A stretch of DNA of 64,000 nucleotides. Origin: Streptococcus hyointestinalis. GTDB lineage: Bacteria > Bacillota > Bacilli > Lactobacillales > Streptococcaceae. The translations under genes and the position numbers were made by a program. The stretch lies in the NCBI RefSeq assembly GCF_900459405.1, contig NZ_UHFN01000007.1, positions 1,054,001-1,118,000 on the forward strand. Direction: 5' to 3'. Shown here piece by piece: positions 17,374 to 25,774 of this stretch; position 1 is the first letter of the stretch; every line of letters starts with the position of its first letter. A model generated the notes under the pieces. The model saw only the letters and a program-made list of their open reading frames with translations. It ran no database searches and had not been told where the DNA came from.

Positions 17374-17793
17374 TATCATTGTTAACTTATTTAGCGTTAT
17401 TCTATTCATAAGTGAAAAGTAGAGGAGGCTTTGGAAAATGGTAAAGCTACTCCACAACCTGGCTGGGTTAGACAAGCTATACCAAACACTTATGTGTTGG
17501 ATAGGTAATCATGTTCGAATTTTAATGGCTGGGCTTACTCCCTCTGTTACTGTAAATCACAAATAGAGACTACGGGAACACTGAGAGGAGGCCTTTGCAG
17601 GATACGGTATGTATATAATTGGATACCTAGGTGCTTATCTTGATATAAGCAGCCATCGTGTTATATCAACTAAGCAATTTTATAAGGAATGTGACATTAT
17701 TAAAGAAAGCGCATAAAATGTTATAGGCATAAAGAACACAATCTTTTTATTCAGTGTTGTGCCTTGAGTGAAACGAAAGGAATGAATTGTATT
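17374..17793 (+). other. Gene-poor stretch with decayed coding traces
   Basis: No intact gene. About 17415-17508 one frame reads KVEEALENGKATPQPGWVRQ and then AIPNTYVLDR before a stop, and about 17510-17640 another reads SCSNFNGWAYSLCYCKSQ. These look like fragments of a broken small gene. No BlpR operator was seen in front of the peptide pair at 17794. Confidence 0.3.
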
Positions 17794-17994
17794 ATGAAAC
17801 ACGAAGATGTAATTTTGAAATTTGAAACACTTTCTGATTCACAAATGACAGAGATTAATGGTGGAGTTGTGCTAACTACGATTGTTGTAGGAGGTACAAC
17901 AATTGCTGTAACTGGCAAAATGGCTGTTGGAGCGATTGCGACAGCTTATGGGGCAGGTTATGCAATTGGACGTGGATTAGGGTACTTTAAATAA
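17794..17994 (+). CDS. Double-glycine bacteriocin peptide, first of a likely pair
   Basis: 66 aa from ATG 17794 (AAAGG 13 bases upstream; the ATG at 17782 is too close to it). The leader ends DSQMTEINGG. The mature peptide VVLTTIVVGGTTIAVTG...AIGRGLGYFK is hydrophobic with GxxxG motifs and a basic end. The next gene, 34 bases on, encodes a similar peptide, so a two-peptide class IIb bacteriocin is likely. Confidence 0.8.
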   Translation: MKHEDVILKFETLSDSQMTEINGGVVLTTIVVGGTTIAVTGKMAVGAIATAYGAGYAIGRGLGYFK

Positions 17995-18028
17995 TTAAGA
18001 GAATTAATGAAAATAAAAAGGAGAAAAG

Positions 18029-18241
18029 ATGATTAAACTTGAAACATTAAAAAATGATAATTTTACAGTACTTTCAGAACAAAGTTTAGTGGAAGTTAAT
18101 GGAGGGCTTGCAATCACTATTTTAGGAGTTACATATGTGGGGGCAAAAGCAGCTGCAATTTTAGCTGGAGGAGGAGCTATCTTAGGTGGAGCTGCTGGAT
18201 GGGGAGCTTGGGTTGGATACAACGAATCTAAACGTCAATAG
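18029..18241 (+). CDS. Double-glycine bacteriocin peptide, second of a likely pair
   Basis: 70 aa; AAAAGGAG precedes the ATG. The leader ends EQSLVEVNGG. The mature peptide LAITILGVTYVGAKAAAILAG... contains AGGGAILGG and GAAGWGAWVG helices and ends YNESKRQ. It forms a probable transmembrane helix pair with the product at 17794. Confidence 0.82.
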   Translation: MIKLETLKNDNFTVLSEQSLVEVNGGLAITILGVTYVGAKAAAILAGGGAILGGAAGWGAWVGYNESKRQ

Positions 18242-18276
18242 TATTTACAGCATTATGTAATTAAGGAGTAGAGGTT

Positions 18277-18441
18277 ATGGTTAGTGAAATGAATGGGAAT
18301 AAAGCCGTAATGAACTTTATAAGGTGGATTATTTATCTATCTATGTTTGCAGTTTGTAGTATGGATTTGATTATGGAACATAGATTAAATTTTATGTATA
18401 TTTTATGGAATGTCGCTTTATTGTATTTTATTAGTGACTAA
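18277..18441 (+). CDS. Small membrane protein, immunity candidate
   Basis: 54 aa, MVSEMNGNKAVMNFIRW..., preceded by AAGGAGTAGAGG. Two hydrophobic segments (IIYLSMFAVCSMDLIM and FMYILWNVALLYFI). It follows the two-peptide pair by 35 bases; role in immunity is inferred from position only. Confidence 0.6.
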   Translation: MVSEMNGNKAVMNFIRWIIYLSMFAVCSMDLIMEHRLNFMYILWNVALLYFISD

Positions 18442-18597
18442 GAAGTTAACTATAAAGTATTTTAAGAGAGACGATGTGTAATCATTGTTACTGATGGACT
18501 GATTGTGCTTGACCCAGAATTTGGTGGTGATTTAGGGTTCTATTTTGGACTTAAATAACAAGCTTCTTGACTGAATATAACCTGATTTCTATGGGAA
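18442..18597 (+). pseudogene. Short coding fragment
   Basis: From about 18488 a frame reads VTDGLIVLDPEFGGDLGF then YFGLK and a stop at 18558, without a start or ribosome site. It looks like the 3' end of a lost gene cut off by ISL3 activity. Confidence 0.25.
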
Positions 18598-18672
18598 CAT
18601 TGTCAACTATAGTGGGTTGATGAAAAGCTATGTATGAGAGAGGACGAAATTCGTTCTCTCTTTGTGTGTTCA
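18598..18672 (+). mobile_element. ISL3-type terminal remnant
   Basis: ATTGTCAACTATAGTGGG, TTGATGAAAAGC and the following GAGAGAGGACGAAATTCG/TTCTCTC hairpin match the element end at 12558-12640 with some changes. Only this solo end remains. Confidence 0.65.
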
Positions 18673-18774
18673 AGTAGGAATGATTCTATCGTTAAGTCGT
18701 CTCATTTCTCCAAAGCATTCTATATTTAATAGGTTGAGAGGTGTAAAGTAAAGCTATATCTAAAAACTATTTTA

Positions 18775-18810
18775 AGAAGAGCGAAGCTAGTCTGCTTTGC
18801 TCTTTTTAGT
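18775..18810 (+). terminator. Rho-independent terminator
   Basis: AAGAGCGAAGC and GCTTTGCTCTT pair with one mismatch, followed by T5. Confidence 0.75.
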
Positions 18811-18868
18811 ATGTATGATAGTTATATATTAGACTTGTTCGGTAACTCAAAAGTGGTATACTAAAGGT

Positions 18869-19294
18869 ATGGAAACAACATACGAAAAAGCCTTAAAATT
18901 AAACTCAGAGAATTTCAAATTGTTGATAGGTGTTAAAAAAGCGACGTTTCATCTGATGCTTGATTGTCTCACTGACGCTTATCAAGAGCAACACCGAAAA
19001 GGAGGACGCCCACGTCGTCTAAGCATGGAAGACCAACTTATCATGACCTTGCGCTACTTACGTTATTACCCCACTCAACGCTTGTTGGCATTTGATTTTG
19101 GTGTAGGTGTGGCAACTGTCAATGAGACCATTACATGGGTAGAGGACACCCTTCGTTCTTCGGGCCTCTTTGATTTAGACCACTTGGAAGCACCTAGCGC
19201 CACTGTTGCCATTGATGTCACTGAAAGTCCTATTCAACGCCCTAAAAAAACCAAAGCAAGAATTATTCTGGTAAAAAGAAAAGACATACCATAA
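18869..19294 (+). CDS. ISL2-group transposase, N-terminal part
   Basis: 141 aa with the DUF4096-type N-terminus (KGGRPRRLSMEDQLIMTLRY) and the first catalytic Asp in VAIDVTESPIQRPKK. The conserved KNYSGKKKRHTIKTQ block continues in the -1 frame after a run of seven A at about 19244-19250, so a -1 frameshift would produce the full transposase. Confidence 0.85.
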   Translation: METTYEKALKLNSENFKLLIGVKKATFHLMLDCLTDAYQEQHRKGGRPRRLSMEDQLIMTLRYLRYYPTQRLLAFDFGVGVATVNETITWVEDTLRSSGLFDLDHLEAPSATVAIDVTESPIQRPKKTKARIILVKRKDIP

Positions 19295-19305
19295 AAACTC
19301 AAATC

Positions 19306-19683
19306 ATGCTTGATTTGACTAGCCATCGTGCTTGTCAATTGGCTTTTTCAGATGGCCATACGCATGATTTTACCCTTTTTAAGGAGAGTATTGGCTATAG
19401 TTTGCCCCAAAGTACCCTTGTTTTCGTAGATTTAGGGTATTTAGGCATCTTGAAATTTCACGAAAATACCTTTATTCCTGCTAAGCGTTCTAAACATCAC
19501 CTCTTAACCCAAGAGGATAAGCAGTTGAATCGCGAGATAGCTAAAATGCGTATTGAAGTTGAGCGCTATAATGCCAAATTTAAAACCTTTCAAATCATGG
19601 CACAGCCCTATCGTAATCGTAGAAAACGGTTTGAATTAAGAGCTGAGTTGATTTGTGGCATCATCAACCACGAGATGATGTAG
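19306..19683 (+). CDS. ISL2-group transposase, C-terminal part
   Basis: 125 aa from ATG 19306, though the frame is open back to the poly-A site. Contains SDGHTHDFTLFKES, FVDLGYLGI (second Asp) and an ELICGIINHE end with RIEVERYNAKFKTF (Glu region). Read as the second half of the frameshifted transposase. Confidence 0.83.
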   Translation: MLDLTSHRACQLAFSDGHTHDFTLFKESIGYSLPQSTLVFVDLGYLGILKFHENTFIPAKRSKHHLLTQEDKQLNREIAKMRIEVERYNAKFKTFQIMAQPYRNRRKRFELRAELICGIINHEMM

Positions 19684-19730
19684 TTACCGAACAAGTCTAT
19701 TTAAAATTAACAAATATTGTTCAAAATGAT

Positions 19731-19798
19731 ACCTTTTAGGGCGGAAAAGTGACCATTTAGGACATAAGGCTAAATTGTGTTACTTTTTGTGGTATAGT
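19731..19798 (+). promoter_or_regulatory. BlpR operator and promoter of the LPXTG-blpSRH unit
   Basis: ACCTTTTAGG, 11 bases, ACCATTTAGG (19731-19761), then 31 bases to TATAGT (19793-19798). Identical operator to that of blpAB, so blpSRH can be autoinduced by readthrough. Confidence 0.85.
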
Positions 19799-19880
19799 AA
19801 AGGTATGAAATGTTGATTGACTTTTGCTGAGGTCAACATGGGAAGATTACAGAGTTTTTTTGGATTAGGAGGGAAGCAGT

Positions 19881-19892
19881 ATGTCAATATGA
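19881..19892 (+). other. Three-codon minicistron behind a strong ribosome site
   Basis: TAGGAGGGAAGC leads to ATG TCA ATA TGA. The real gene begins 58 bases later with a weak site. This may be a leader minicistron or a mutated original start. Confidence 0.4.
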
Positions 19893-19950
19893 AATAAAAA
19901 ATAAAACAGCAAATAAGTTGAAATTATTAGAAAATAATAAGAGAATAATT

Positions 19951-20946
19951 ATGGAAAACAAACAATTAAAATTCGTGACATTGTTATCAAGTGTTTTGCT
20001 TATGGCTAACTTTTCTAACGTCTTGGCAGATGATACTGCTTCTACGGGACAAGAAGCTACAGTTGTAGCGGAGAGTACAGCCAGTCAAGAAACTCCGACT
20101 ACTGAAGTGACATCAGACAATACAGAACTTACAGATAGTTCTACAGAAGCACCTGCAGTTTCTTCCGAAGAAGCACCAAATACCAGCAAGGAAACGTCTG
20201 TTAATGAGGAATCTGAGGAGGTATCTGATGTAGCAACTGAAACTCCAGCTCCAGAAATTACACAAGAGCAATATCAAGAAAATGTAGCGGATTTAACTAA
20301 AGTTTCTATCAATGAAGTATATCAAATGTTTACTTCTGATGAGAACAAGCACCTTCTCTATGTTGGACGTCCAACTTGTTATTACTGTCGCCAATTTTCA
20401 CCAGAGCTGAAAAAATTGAATGAATTAAAACCAGTTGAGTACTACAATACAGATGGAGATGACTTTGATGAGAATGCAAAGAATTTCCTTTTTGGTACTG
20501 TTGGTATCCCTGGAACTCCAACTCTGATTCGTCTTGAGAATGGAGAAGTTATCTCTGCTTGGGTTGGTGGAGGAGACGCCAATGATATCTACCACTATAT
20601 GTTTAAAAACATAGAAAGCAGTAGTATTGAGCAAACTTCATCAGAAGATGAAGATACTATAGAAAATAATGATCAAGAAAATCAATCACTATCAAACGAA
20701 CAGGGGAAAGATGAAGTCGTTAATAAAGAGACAAACACTCCATACACTACTTTATCAGTGACACCTACAACATCAAATAAAGAGGCAACTGGTAAGGTAA
20801 GCGACACTGTAGTGGCTCAGGCAACTAACACTACTCTTCCTAAAACAGGAGAAAAGAAAGATTCTTTGATAATTTTGGGAACATTGGTATCGCTTTTTGC
20901 CTATGGATTTTTTAGAAAAACAGATAAAAAGCGTGACAACTACTAA
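19951..20946 (+). CDS. LPXTG-anchored thioredoxin-like protein (BlpG-type thiol oxidoreductase)
   Basis: 331 aa from ATG 19951. The signal peptide [20 protein letters not shown]...NVLA is followed by a Thr/Ser/Glu-rich spacer, a thioredoxin-like domain with the CxxC motif [10 protein letters not shown] and cis-proline region [11 protein letters not shown], a second acidic spacer, then LPKTGEKKD, a membrane helix and a basic tail. Sortase should fix it to the wall. In S. thermophilus a blp-locus thiol-disulfide oxidase (BlpG) supports bacteriocin activity. Here three candidate peptides carry two cysteines each, fitting a disulfide-forming role outside the cell. Confidence 0.85.
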   Translation: MENKQLKFVTLLSSVLLMANFSNVLADDTASTGQEATVVAESTASQETPTTEVTSDNTELTDSSTEAPAVSSEEAPNTSKETSVNEESEEVSDVATETPAPEITQEQYQENVADLTKVSINEVYQMFTSDENKHLLYVGRPTCYYCRQFSPELKKLNELKPVEYYNTDGDDFDENAKNFLFGTVGIPGTPTLIRLENGEVISAWVGGGDANDIYHYMFKNIESSSIEQTSSEDEDTIENNDQENQSLSNEQGKDEVVNKETNTPYTTLSVTPTTSNKEATGKVSDTVVAQATNTTLPKTGEKKDSLIILGTLVSLFAYGFFRKTDKKRDNY

Positions 20947-20975
20947 ATAAATAGTGTTTTTTAAAGGGAGGTAAA

Positions 20976-21290
20976 ATGCAGTATTTATCACTTAAGGCAC
21001 ATTCAAAAGTGTATCAATTTGTTCTTGAAGATATTTATTATATCAAAACAACTAGTCAACATAAGGTTGAAGTCGTAACTCTCGGTTATTCTTATGCTTT
21101 TTCAGCTAACCTAACAGAAATAGAAGCAGAGATGCCCCAGCTATTTCGTTGTCATCGCAATTGTTTAGTGAATCCTAATCAAATAAGAATTGTAGATAAG
21201 AAAGCAAGACTTATCCACTTTAGGCGTTCCGAAATTCCGCCAATTGTCTGTGCTAGAGCTAAACTAAAAGCATTGTTAACATTGCTATAA
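20976..21290 (+). CDS. blpS: Stand-alone LytTR DNA-binding protein (BlpS-like)
   Basis: 104 aa; AAAGGGAGG precedes the ATG. The whole protein is one LytTR domain (EDIYYIKTTSQHKVEVVT, FRCHRNCLVNPNQI) without a receiver domain, and resembles the C-terminal half of BlpR next door. Pneumococcal blp loci carry the same arrangement, BlpS before BlpR. It may compete with or modulate BlpR at the tandem operators. Confidence 0.82.
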   Translation: MQYLSLKAHSKVYQFVLEDIYYIKTTSQHKVEVVTLGYSYAFSANLTEIEAEMPQLFRCHRNCLVNPNQIRIVDKKARLIHFRRSEIPPIVCARAKLKALLTLL

Positions 21291-21301
21291 AAGGAGATTT
21301 T

Positions 21302-22060
21302 ATGTATCCAATTTACATTTTAGAAGATGATGTCATTCAACAAAACCGTCTTAAGGAAGCGATTGACCGCTATGCTGTCAGCAAGCAGTGGGGAGATTAT
21401 CAGTGTAAGGTGTTTGACGATGGACAAGAGCTTTTGACAGCTTTTGAAAAGAGTGGTGAAAAAGCGCTTTTCTTCCTAGATTTAGAGATTAAAGGTGTTA
21501 AGCGACTGGGACTAGAGGTTGCTAAGGTTATCTATAAGACCTCGCCTTTCTCTCTTATCGTTTTTGTCTCAACCCACTCAGAGTACATGCCCCACACCTA
21601 TAAGTCTATGGTTCGGGCAATGGACTTTATCATCAAAGATGAGTCTGAAGAGGAGTATAACGACCGTGTCGCTAGTTGCCTAGACTATGTTTCAGAGTTG
21701 GATAAGCAAGACGTTGAGAAAGAAACCTTTCTGTTTAGAAATAGTGAAGGGTCAGATATCTTTTTGAAGTTTGACGAGATTTTCTTTGTCGAGACCGATC
21801 CACAGCACTCTCATAAGCTTATTCTCTACTCACTTTACTCCCGTATCGAGTTTCGTGCGACCTTGTCAGAGGTGTTAAAAAGCGAGCCACGCTTCTTTAA
21901 ATGTCATCGGTCCTTTCTCATTAATCCTAAAAACGTCACTCTAATCAACAGACGTGAAAAAATGCTTTACTTTAGGGATGGATTAAGTTGCCCAATCTCA
22001 CGTCGTCATATCAACCCTCTTATCAAACGAATAGAAGGAGGAGAATTACGTGTCATTTAA
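21302..22060 (+). CDS. blpR: Response regulator BlpR
   Basis: 252 aa; AAAGGAG precedes the ATG. N-terminal receiver with acidic pair LEDD and phospho-acceptor Asp60 (ALFFLDLEIKG); C-terminal LytTR domain (DEIFFVETDPQHSHKLILY, FFKCHRSFLINPKN). AlgR/AgrA/LytR-type regulators bind tandem repeats about 21 bp apart, which is what the seven blp promoters here show. Phosphorylated by BlpH; the genes overlap by 11 bases. Confidence 0.93.
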   Translation: MYPIYILEDDVIQQNRLKEAIDRYAVSKQWGDYQCKVFDDGQELLTAFEKSGEKALFFLDLEIKGVKRLGLEVAKVIYKTSPFSLIVFVSTHSEYMPHTYKSMVRAMDFIIKDESEEEYNDRVASCLDYVSELDKQDVEKETFLFRNSEGSDIFLKFDEIFFVETDPQHSHKLILYSLYSRIEFRATLSEVLKSEPRFFKCHRSFLINPKNVTLINRREKMLYFRDGLSCPISRRHINPLIKRIEGGELRVI

Positions 22061-23363
22061 CTATTTGATGCAGACCCTATTTATTTTTCCTTTTATATTG
22101 TTAGTCTATCATCAAGTTAGCGCTATCACACTTAAATGGTATGAATATCTTATTATAATAAGTGTCTTTGTGTTTACAGATTTGTCTTGGTTTTATTTCA
22201 TCTTTCTAGAGTTTGCAGTCCTAATAGCTTTTTCTTATCTTAAAGACAAAACAAAACCTATAGCGTTACATTTTTTCTACGGTCTCTATCCTTGGGTTAT
22301 TGATAGCCTTCTTAGACGGTTTGTTCTTTTTTATGTTCTTCCTATATTTGGCATAACAGATTTTCGATTATTTTTAGAAAATATATCTGTCCTTGCTTTA
22401 ACAGAACTATTTATTTACATTATTTATTTCATTGCAACTTACCGATTACGTTTTGATTTCAATGTTTTAATTGAGTTAGTTAGCACACAGACTTTGCGTA
22501 TAAGACTATTAGCTATTGACATTGGGATGCTCGTTTATTTTATTGCTATGGAGTTCTTTTCTGGAGCTGAATATTACGGTCATGTAGATACGCTTCTCAT
22601 TCGTCAGCTACTAACGATTGTTTACGTCATTGTCTTTATCGGATCCCTTATTTATCTTAATTCTGCCTATAAAAAACACCTTGAGGAGGAGCTGGTCAAG
22701 GTGCGTTTGTCTGAGTTGAATACTTTGGTGACTTATACTAAGCAAATAGAAGAGCTTTATGCGGATATTAGAGCCTTTAGACACGACTATGCTAATATTA
22801 TATCAACTCTAAGCGAAGGAATTGCTCACAATGATATGGACATTATCAAAAAGGTTTATGCAAACGTGATAAAAGAGTCTGGAGATATCTTGGAATCTTC
22901 TAAGTATGACTTTGAAGGGTTGGCTTACATAAAAGATGATGCCTTAAAAAGTCTAATAGCAACGAAGGTGTTCGATGCTAAGAAACGAGGTATAGATGTT
23001 CAGCTGGACATTCCAGATACAATAGATAAGCCTGACAACATGGCTTTACTCGATGTTATCAGGCTCATCTCTATCTTGATAGATAATGCTATTGAGGCAG
23101 CTCTCAAAGCGGAGCATCCTCAGGTGATGATCAATATCCATGAGGACGATAATGACTACATTATTACTGTTAGCAATAGTACCAAAGAAGAGAAAACCCC
23201 GATAGCCTATCTTAGCGGCAATGGCTATACCAGTAAAAAAACTGGTGAGCATGGTATTGGTCTTGTGACTATCAAACGTTTCCAAGACCAATATCCTCAG
23301 TTAAGTGTTGAAGCGACTAGTGGTCAGTATAGAGTAATGCAGAAAGTAGTGCTAAAAGGTTAG
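22050..23363 (+). CDS. blpH: Pheromone-sensing histidine kinase BlpH
   Basis: 437 aa from a GTG preceded by AAGGAGGAG inside the blpR end. Six or seven membrane helices fill about residues 1-215; a coiled linker leads to the phospho-acceptor His near residue 244 (FRHDYANIIS) and an HPK10-type ATPase (LIDNAIEAAL; GEHGIGLVTIK). It should detect the secreted BlpC peptide encoded on the opposite strand just after it. Confidence 0.93.
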   Translation: MSFNYLMQTLFIFPFILLVYHQVSAITLKWYEYLIIISVFVFTDLSWFYFIFLEFAVLIAFSYLKDKTKPIALHFFYGLYPWVIDSLLRRFVLFYVLPIFGITDFRLFLENISVLALTELFIYIIYFIATYRLRFDFNVLIELVSTQTLRIRLLAIDIGMLVYFIAMEFFSGAEYYGHVDTLLIRQLLTIVYVIVFIGSLIYLNSAYKKHLEEELVKVRLSELNTLVTYTKQIEELYADIRAFRHDYANIISTLSEGIAHNDMDIIKKVYANVIKESGDILESSKYDFEGLAYIKDDALKSLIATKVFDAKKRGIDVQLDIPDTIDKPDNMALLDVIRLISILIDNAIEAALKAEHPQVMINIHEDDNDYIITVSNSTKEEKTPIAYLSGNGYTSKKTGEHGIGLVTIKRFQDQYPQLSVEATSGQYRVMQKVVLKG

Positions 23364-23372
23364 ATGATGTAA

Positions 23373-23522
23373 TTACCCTATTTTTCCCTTGAGTCTATTC
23401 CCAAACCAATCTGACCACTTAGTAGTTAGGTAAGTTTGTCCACCACTGATTTGTTGTAATTCGCCTTGAGATAAGCTCTCAAGTTCCTTATGAGTATTAA
23501 GTGTTTCAATTGATTTTAACAT
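23373..23522 (-). CDS. blpC: BlpC-type pheromone precursor
   Basis: 49 aa, minus strand; TAGGAGG lies upstream of the ATG. The leader MLKSIETLNTHKELE... ends ELQQISGG. The predicted mature 21-residue pheromone starts QTYLTTKWSD, continues WFGNRL and ends KGKIG, so it is basic and amphipathic. It is convergent with blpH, with nine bases between the stops. No tandem BlpR operator is seen upstream; a TATACT box (minus, 23549-23544) suggests basal expression. Confidence 0.85.
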   Translation of the reverse strand: MLKSIETLNTHKELESLSQGELQQISGGQTYLTTKWSDWFGNRLKGKIG

Positions 23523-23637
23523 AAAATGTACCTCCTATATATTAGTATAGCACATTATAGGTAAATAATAGCGGTGTTGCACGATTTTGTTATGCCAATA
23601 TAGCATAGTGTTCTTTGATAGTTTAAGGAGAGATAAT

Positions 23638-23877
23638 ATGTATGTAAGAATTAGAGATTTAAGACAGAAAAGAAACTATTCGCAAGGAAAAATAGCACAC
23701 TATTTATCTTGCAGTCAGTCTTCTTATTCAAGAATTGAAAGTGGTGCAAGAGAGCTCCCAGTAGATATTTTAATTAAGTTAGCTGAGCTTTATAATGTGA
23801 ATGTAGATTATATCCTTGGGTTAACAGAATTTCCTTACAGTTTAAAAAATAAGTCTGAAACGGAGAATTTGGAATAG
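23638..23877 (+). CDS. XRE-family regulator
   Basis: 79 aa from ATG 23638 (AAGGAGAG upstream). Nearly all of it is one Cro/C1 helix-turn-helix domain (RQKRNYSQGKIAHYLSCSQS, ELPVDILIKLAELYNVNVDYI). Similar to the product at 24163, so the two are paralogues. Targets unknown. Confidence 0.85.
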   Translation: MYVRIRDLRQKRNYSQGKIAHYLSCSQSSYSRIESGARELPVDILIKLAELYNVNVDYILGLTEFPYSLKNKSETENLE

Positions 23878-23936
23878 CTCTCTAAATGAGAGTTGAAGCT
23901 TGAGCGAAGCTCGAAGATAAATTAAGAGAGCTATCC
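23874..23936 (+). terminator. Hairpin terminator
   Basis: ATAGCTCTCT pairs with AGAGAGCTAT across a loop containing a GAGCTTCG-type sub-hairpin (GCTTGAGCGAAGC). Confidence 0.6.
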
Positions 23937-23983
23937 AATCTTTTGATGATGTAGTTAGTGTTATCCTATAAAAAATTAGTCAG

Positions 23984-24025
23984 ATGAAAAGTCGTGGTTT
24001 CTATAGAAATCATGGCTTTTAGTTT
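23984..24025 (+). terminator. Rho-independent terminator-like hairpin
   Basis: AAAAGTCGTGGTTTCTA and TAGAAATCATGGCTTTT pair with G-T pairs, followed by a T-rich tail. Confidence 0.6.
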
Positions 24026-24090
24026 ACTTTTTTCATTAGTAAATTAGTAGTTTTTAGAATGGTGACTTAATCAACTCGTTTTAAAAATAT

Positions 24091-24111
24091 TTTATGCATA
24101 TTCTGCATAAA
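24091..24111 (+). promoter_or_regulatory. Inverted repeat, possible operator
   Basis: TTTATGCA and TGCATAAA flank TATTC, 52 bases before the XRE gene at 24163. Likely an autoregulatory site. Confidence 0.45.
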
Positions 24112-24162
24112 ATGACGATTTTGACTTTCTTCGTTTTACAATATCAGTAAAGAGGATTGTTA

Positions 24163-24363
24163 ATGTACATCAGGTTAAAAAACTTAAGAGAGGACAGAGA
24201 CTTAACACAAGAACAAATCGCAAAATATCTTCATTGTTCGCAATCTGCGTATTCTAGAATAGAAAGTGGGAAACAAGATATTCCAACATCGTTTTTGAAA
24301 AAATTAGCAAAATTGTATGGCGTAACAACGGACTATATATTGGAAATGGATAAAGAACAATAG
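24163..24363 (+). CDS. XRE-family regulator
   Basis: 66 aa from ATG 24163 (AGAGGA upstream), a single Cro/C1 domain (LREDRDLTQEQIAKYLHCSQS, LAKLYGVTTDYILEM). Paralogue of 23638. Followed by a GTCACACTTT/AAAGTGTGAC hairpin (about 24409-24432) and the IS110 insertion site. Confidence 0.85.
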   Translation: MYIRLKNLREDRDLTQEQIAKYLHCSQSAYSRIESGKQDIPTSFLKKLAKLYGVTTDYILEMDKEQ

Positions 24364-24570
24364 TTGATATTCTCGAAATTTCTAGGGTAATATGAAAATG
24401 AATAGGAGTGTCACACTTTAAAAAGTGTGACATAGGAGGCATTCTATATAAAAAGTCAAGAATAATTTTTAAAAATATTAACTATTTTTAAAAGCTATTT
24501 AGAAAATTGATTGCATGTGAAAAAGACCTGCTAAAAGCAAGTTTTTAAAATGATTCATGACTTTATAGTT

Positions 24571-25728
24571 TTACCTTAGCTTAGCTTCATCAAACAGTTG
24601 ATTGGTTTTAAGAAGATGATAAATTACACGAATGAGCTTTTTAGCAACATGTGTCACAGCTACATTGTAATGCTTTCCTTGACTGATTTTTAGTCTTAAA
24701 TAGGCTTTAAAATGTGGGGAATAAATGGCTATAAGCTTAGCAGCCTGTATTAGAGCGTACCTTAGATAAGAGGAGCCTCGTTTTACCATATGACCGGTAT
24801 TATCCATCTGTCCTGATTGGTAAATGGCAGGGTCTAATCCTGCAAAGGCCTGGAGCTGATTTGGATTCTTGAAATTATGAATATTCTTAATTTCAGCTAG
24901 AATAATAGCACCAAGACGACTTCCAATTCCAGGAATAGAAGTAATAGGAGAGTTCAACTCAATCATCAAGAGGTTAATTTCCTCTTGGACTTGGTTAATT
25001 TGCTTATCGTAGTGTTTAATGCTTTCAATTAATTGAACTAACTCCAAGGATAAAACAGGTGAAGCATTACCAATAGTCTGTTTGGCTGTTTCTTGTATCT
25101 GATGCGCCTTATCAGCGGTTAGTCGCTTAATTTTAAGCAATGATGAGAACCGAGCACGAGCTATTCTTTGTGGAGAAGGATAGTTTGTTAGTAAGTCATA
25201 GATAAACTGATTATAGAGATTATTAACGATTCTGTGGAGTTCAGGGAAGATAATATCAAGTAATCTGATGTATAAATTCTTGCATCTAGATCGTGATTGA
25301 ATTAGGCGATTTTGATAACGTGTCAGCTCTTTTAACTCGTCTAATACCCTATCTGTTTGATAACGTTCAGGGGTTACGTCAGAGCGTAGCTTACGAGCAA
25401 TTAAAAGGGCATCTTTCCTATCAGTTTTAGTTTTTCTAAGCGATTGTGATTTAGCAAATTCTTTGATAATGAGCGGGTTGTAGGCAAATACATTGTAGCC
25501 TAAGTCTCTTAAAAAGGTCACTATATTGTAGTTATAGTGTCCTGTGCTTTCAAGTGCTATCTGGACATCTTGTGTGATAGGAGATAGCTGTTCTAGCTTT
25601 AGTTTCAGCTGATGAAAACCTTGACAAGAATTGGCAAATCTGAAGTTGGTTATCACTGTTTCTCCAGTTTCGTTGATACAGGCTAAATCGTGTTTGTTTT
25701 TGGCAATATCAATACCAACATAAAACAT
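24571..25728 (-). CDS. IS110-family recombinase, type b, copy B
   Basis: 385 aa from ATG 25728. Identical to copy A except Ala for Thr near the C-terminus (LFDEAKLR). All catalytic motifs intact. Confidence 0.92.
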   Translation of the reverse strand: MFYVGIDIAKNKHDLACINETGETVITNFRFANSCQGFHQLKLKLEQLSPITQDVQIALESTGHYNYNIVTFLRDLGYNVFAYNPLIIKEFAKSQSLRKTKTDRKDALLIARKLRSDVTPERYQTDRVLDELKELTRYQNRLIQSRSRCKNLYIRLLDIIFPELHRIVNNLYNQFIYDLLTNYPSPQRIARARFSSLLKIKRLTADKAHQIQETAKQTIGNASPVLSLELVQLIESIKHYDKQINQVQEEINLLMIELNSPITSIPGIGSRLGAIILAEIKNIHNFKNPNQLQAFAGLDPAIYQSGQMDNTGHMVKRGSSYLRYALIQAAKLIAIYSPHFKAYLRLKISQGKHYNVAVTHVAKKLIRVIYHLLKTNQLFDEAKLR

Positions 25729-25774
25729 AAGTTTCTGGTTCCTTTCGAGATTATTAGCGACTGTTGTTCGTTCC

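Larger units (their letters stand above)
18831..19698 (+). mobile_element. IS5 family, ISL2-group element, copy 1
   Basis: 868 bp with 17-bp perfect inverted repeats AGACTTGTTCGGTAACT and 3-bp ATT duplications (18828-18830, 19699-19701). An inverted copy of equal length lies at 34717-35584. Confidence 0.93.

Noticed and set aside
17434..17565. ATG-started frame of 43 codons (MVKLLHNLAGLDKLYQ...)
   Set aside because: Preceded by GAGGAGG, but the overlapping frame looks more protein-like and neither has a known relative; recorded only as decayed sequence.
23523..23600. BlpR operator in front of blpC
   Set aside because: TTACCTATAA and nearby segments do not form the 21-bp-spaced pair seen at the other promoters.
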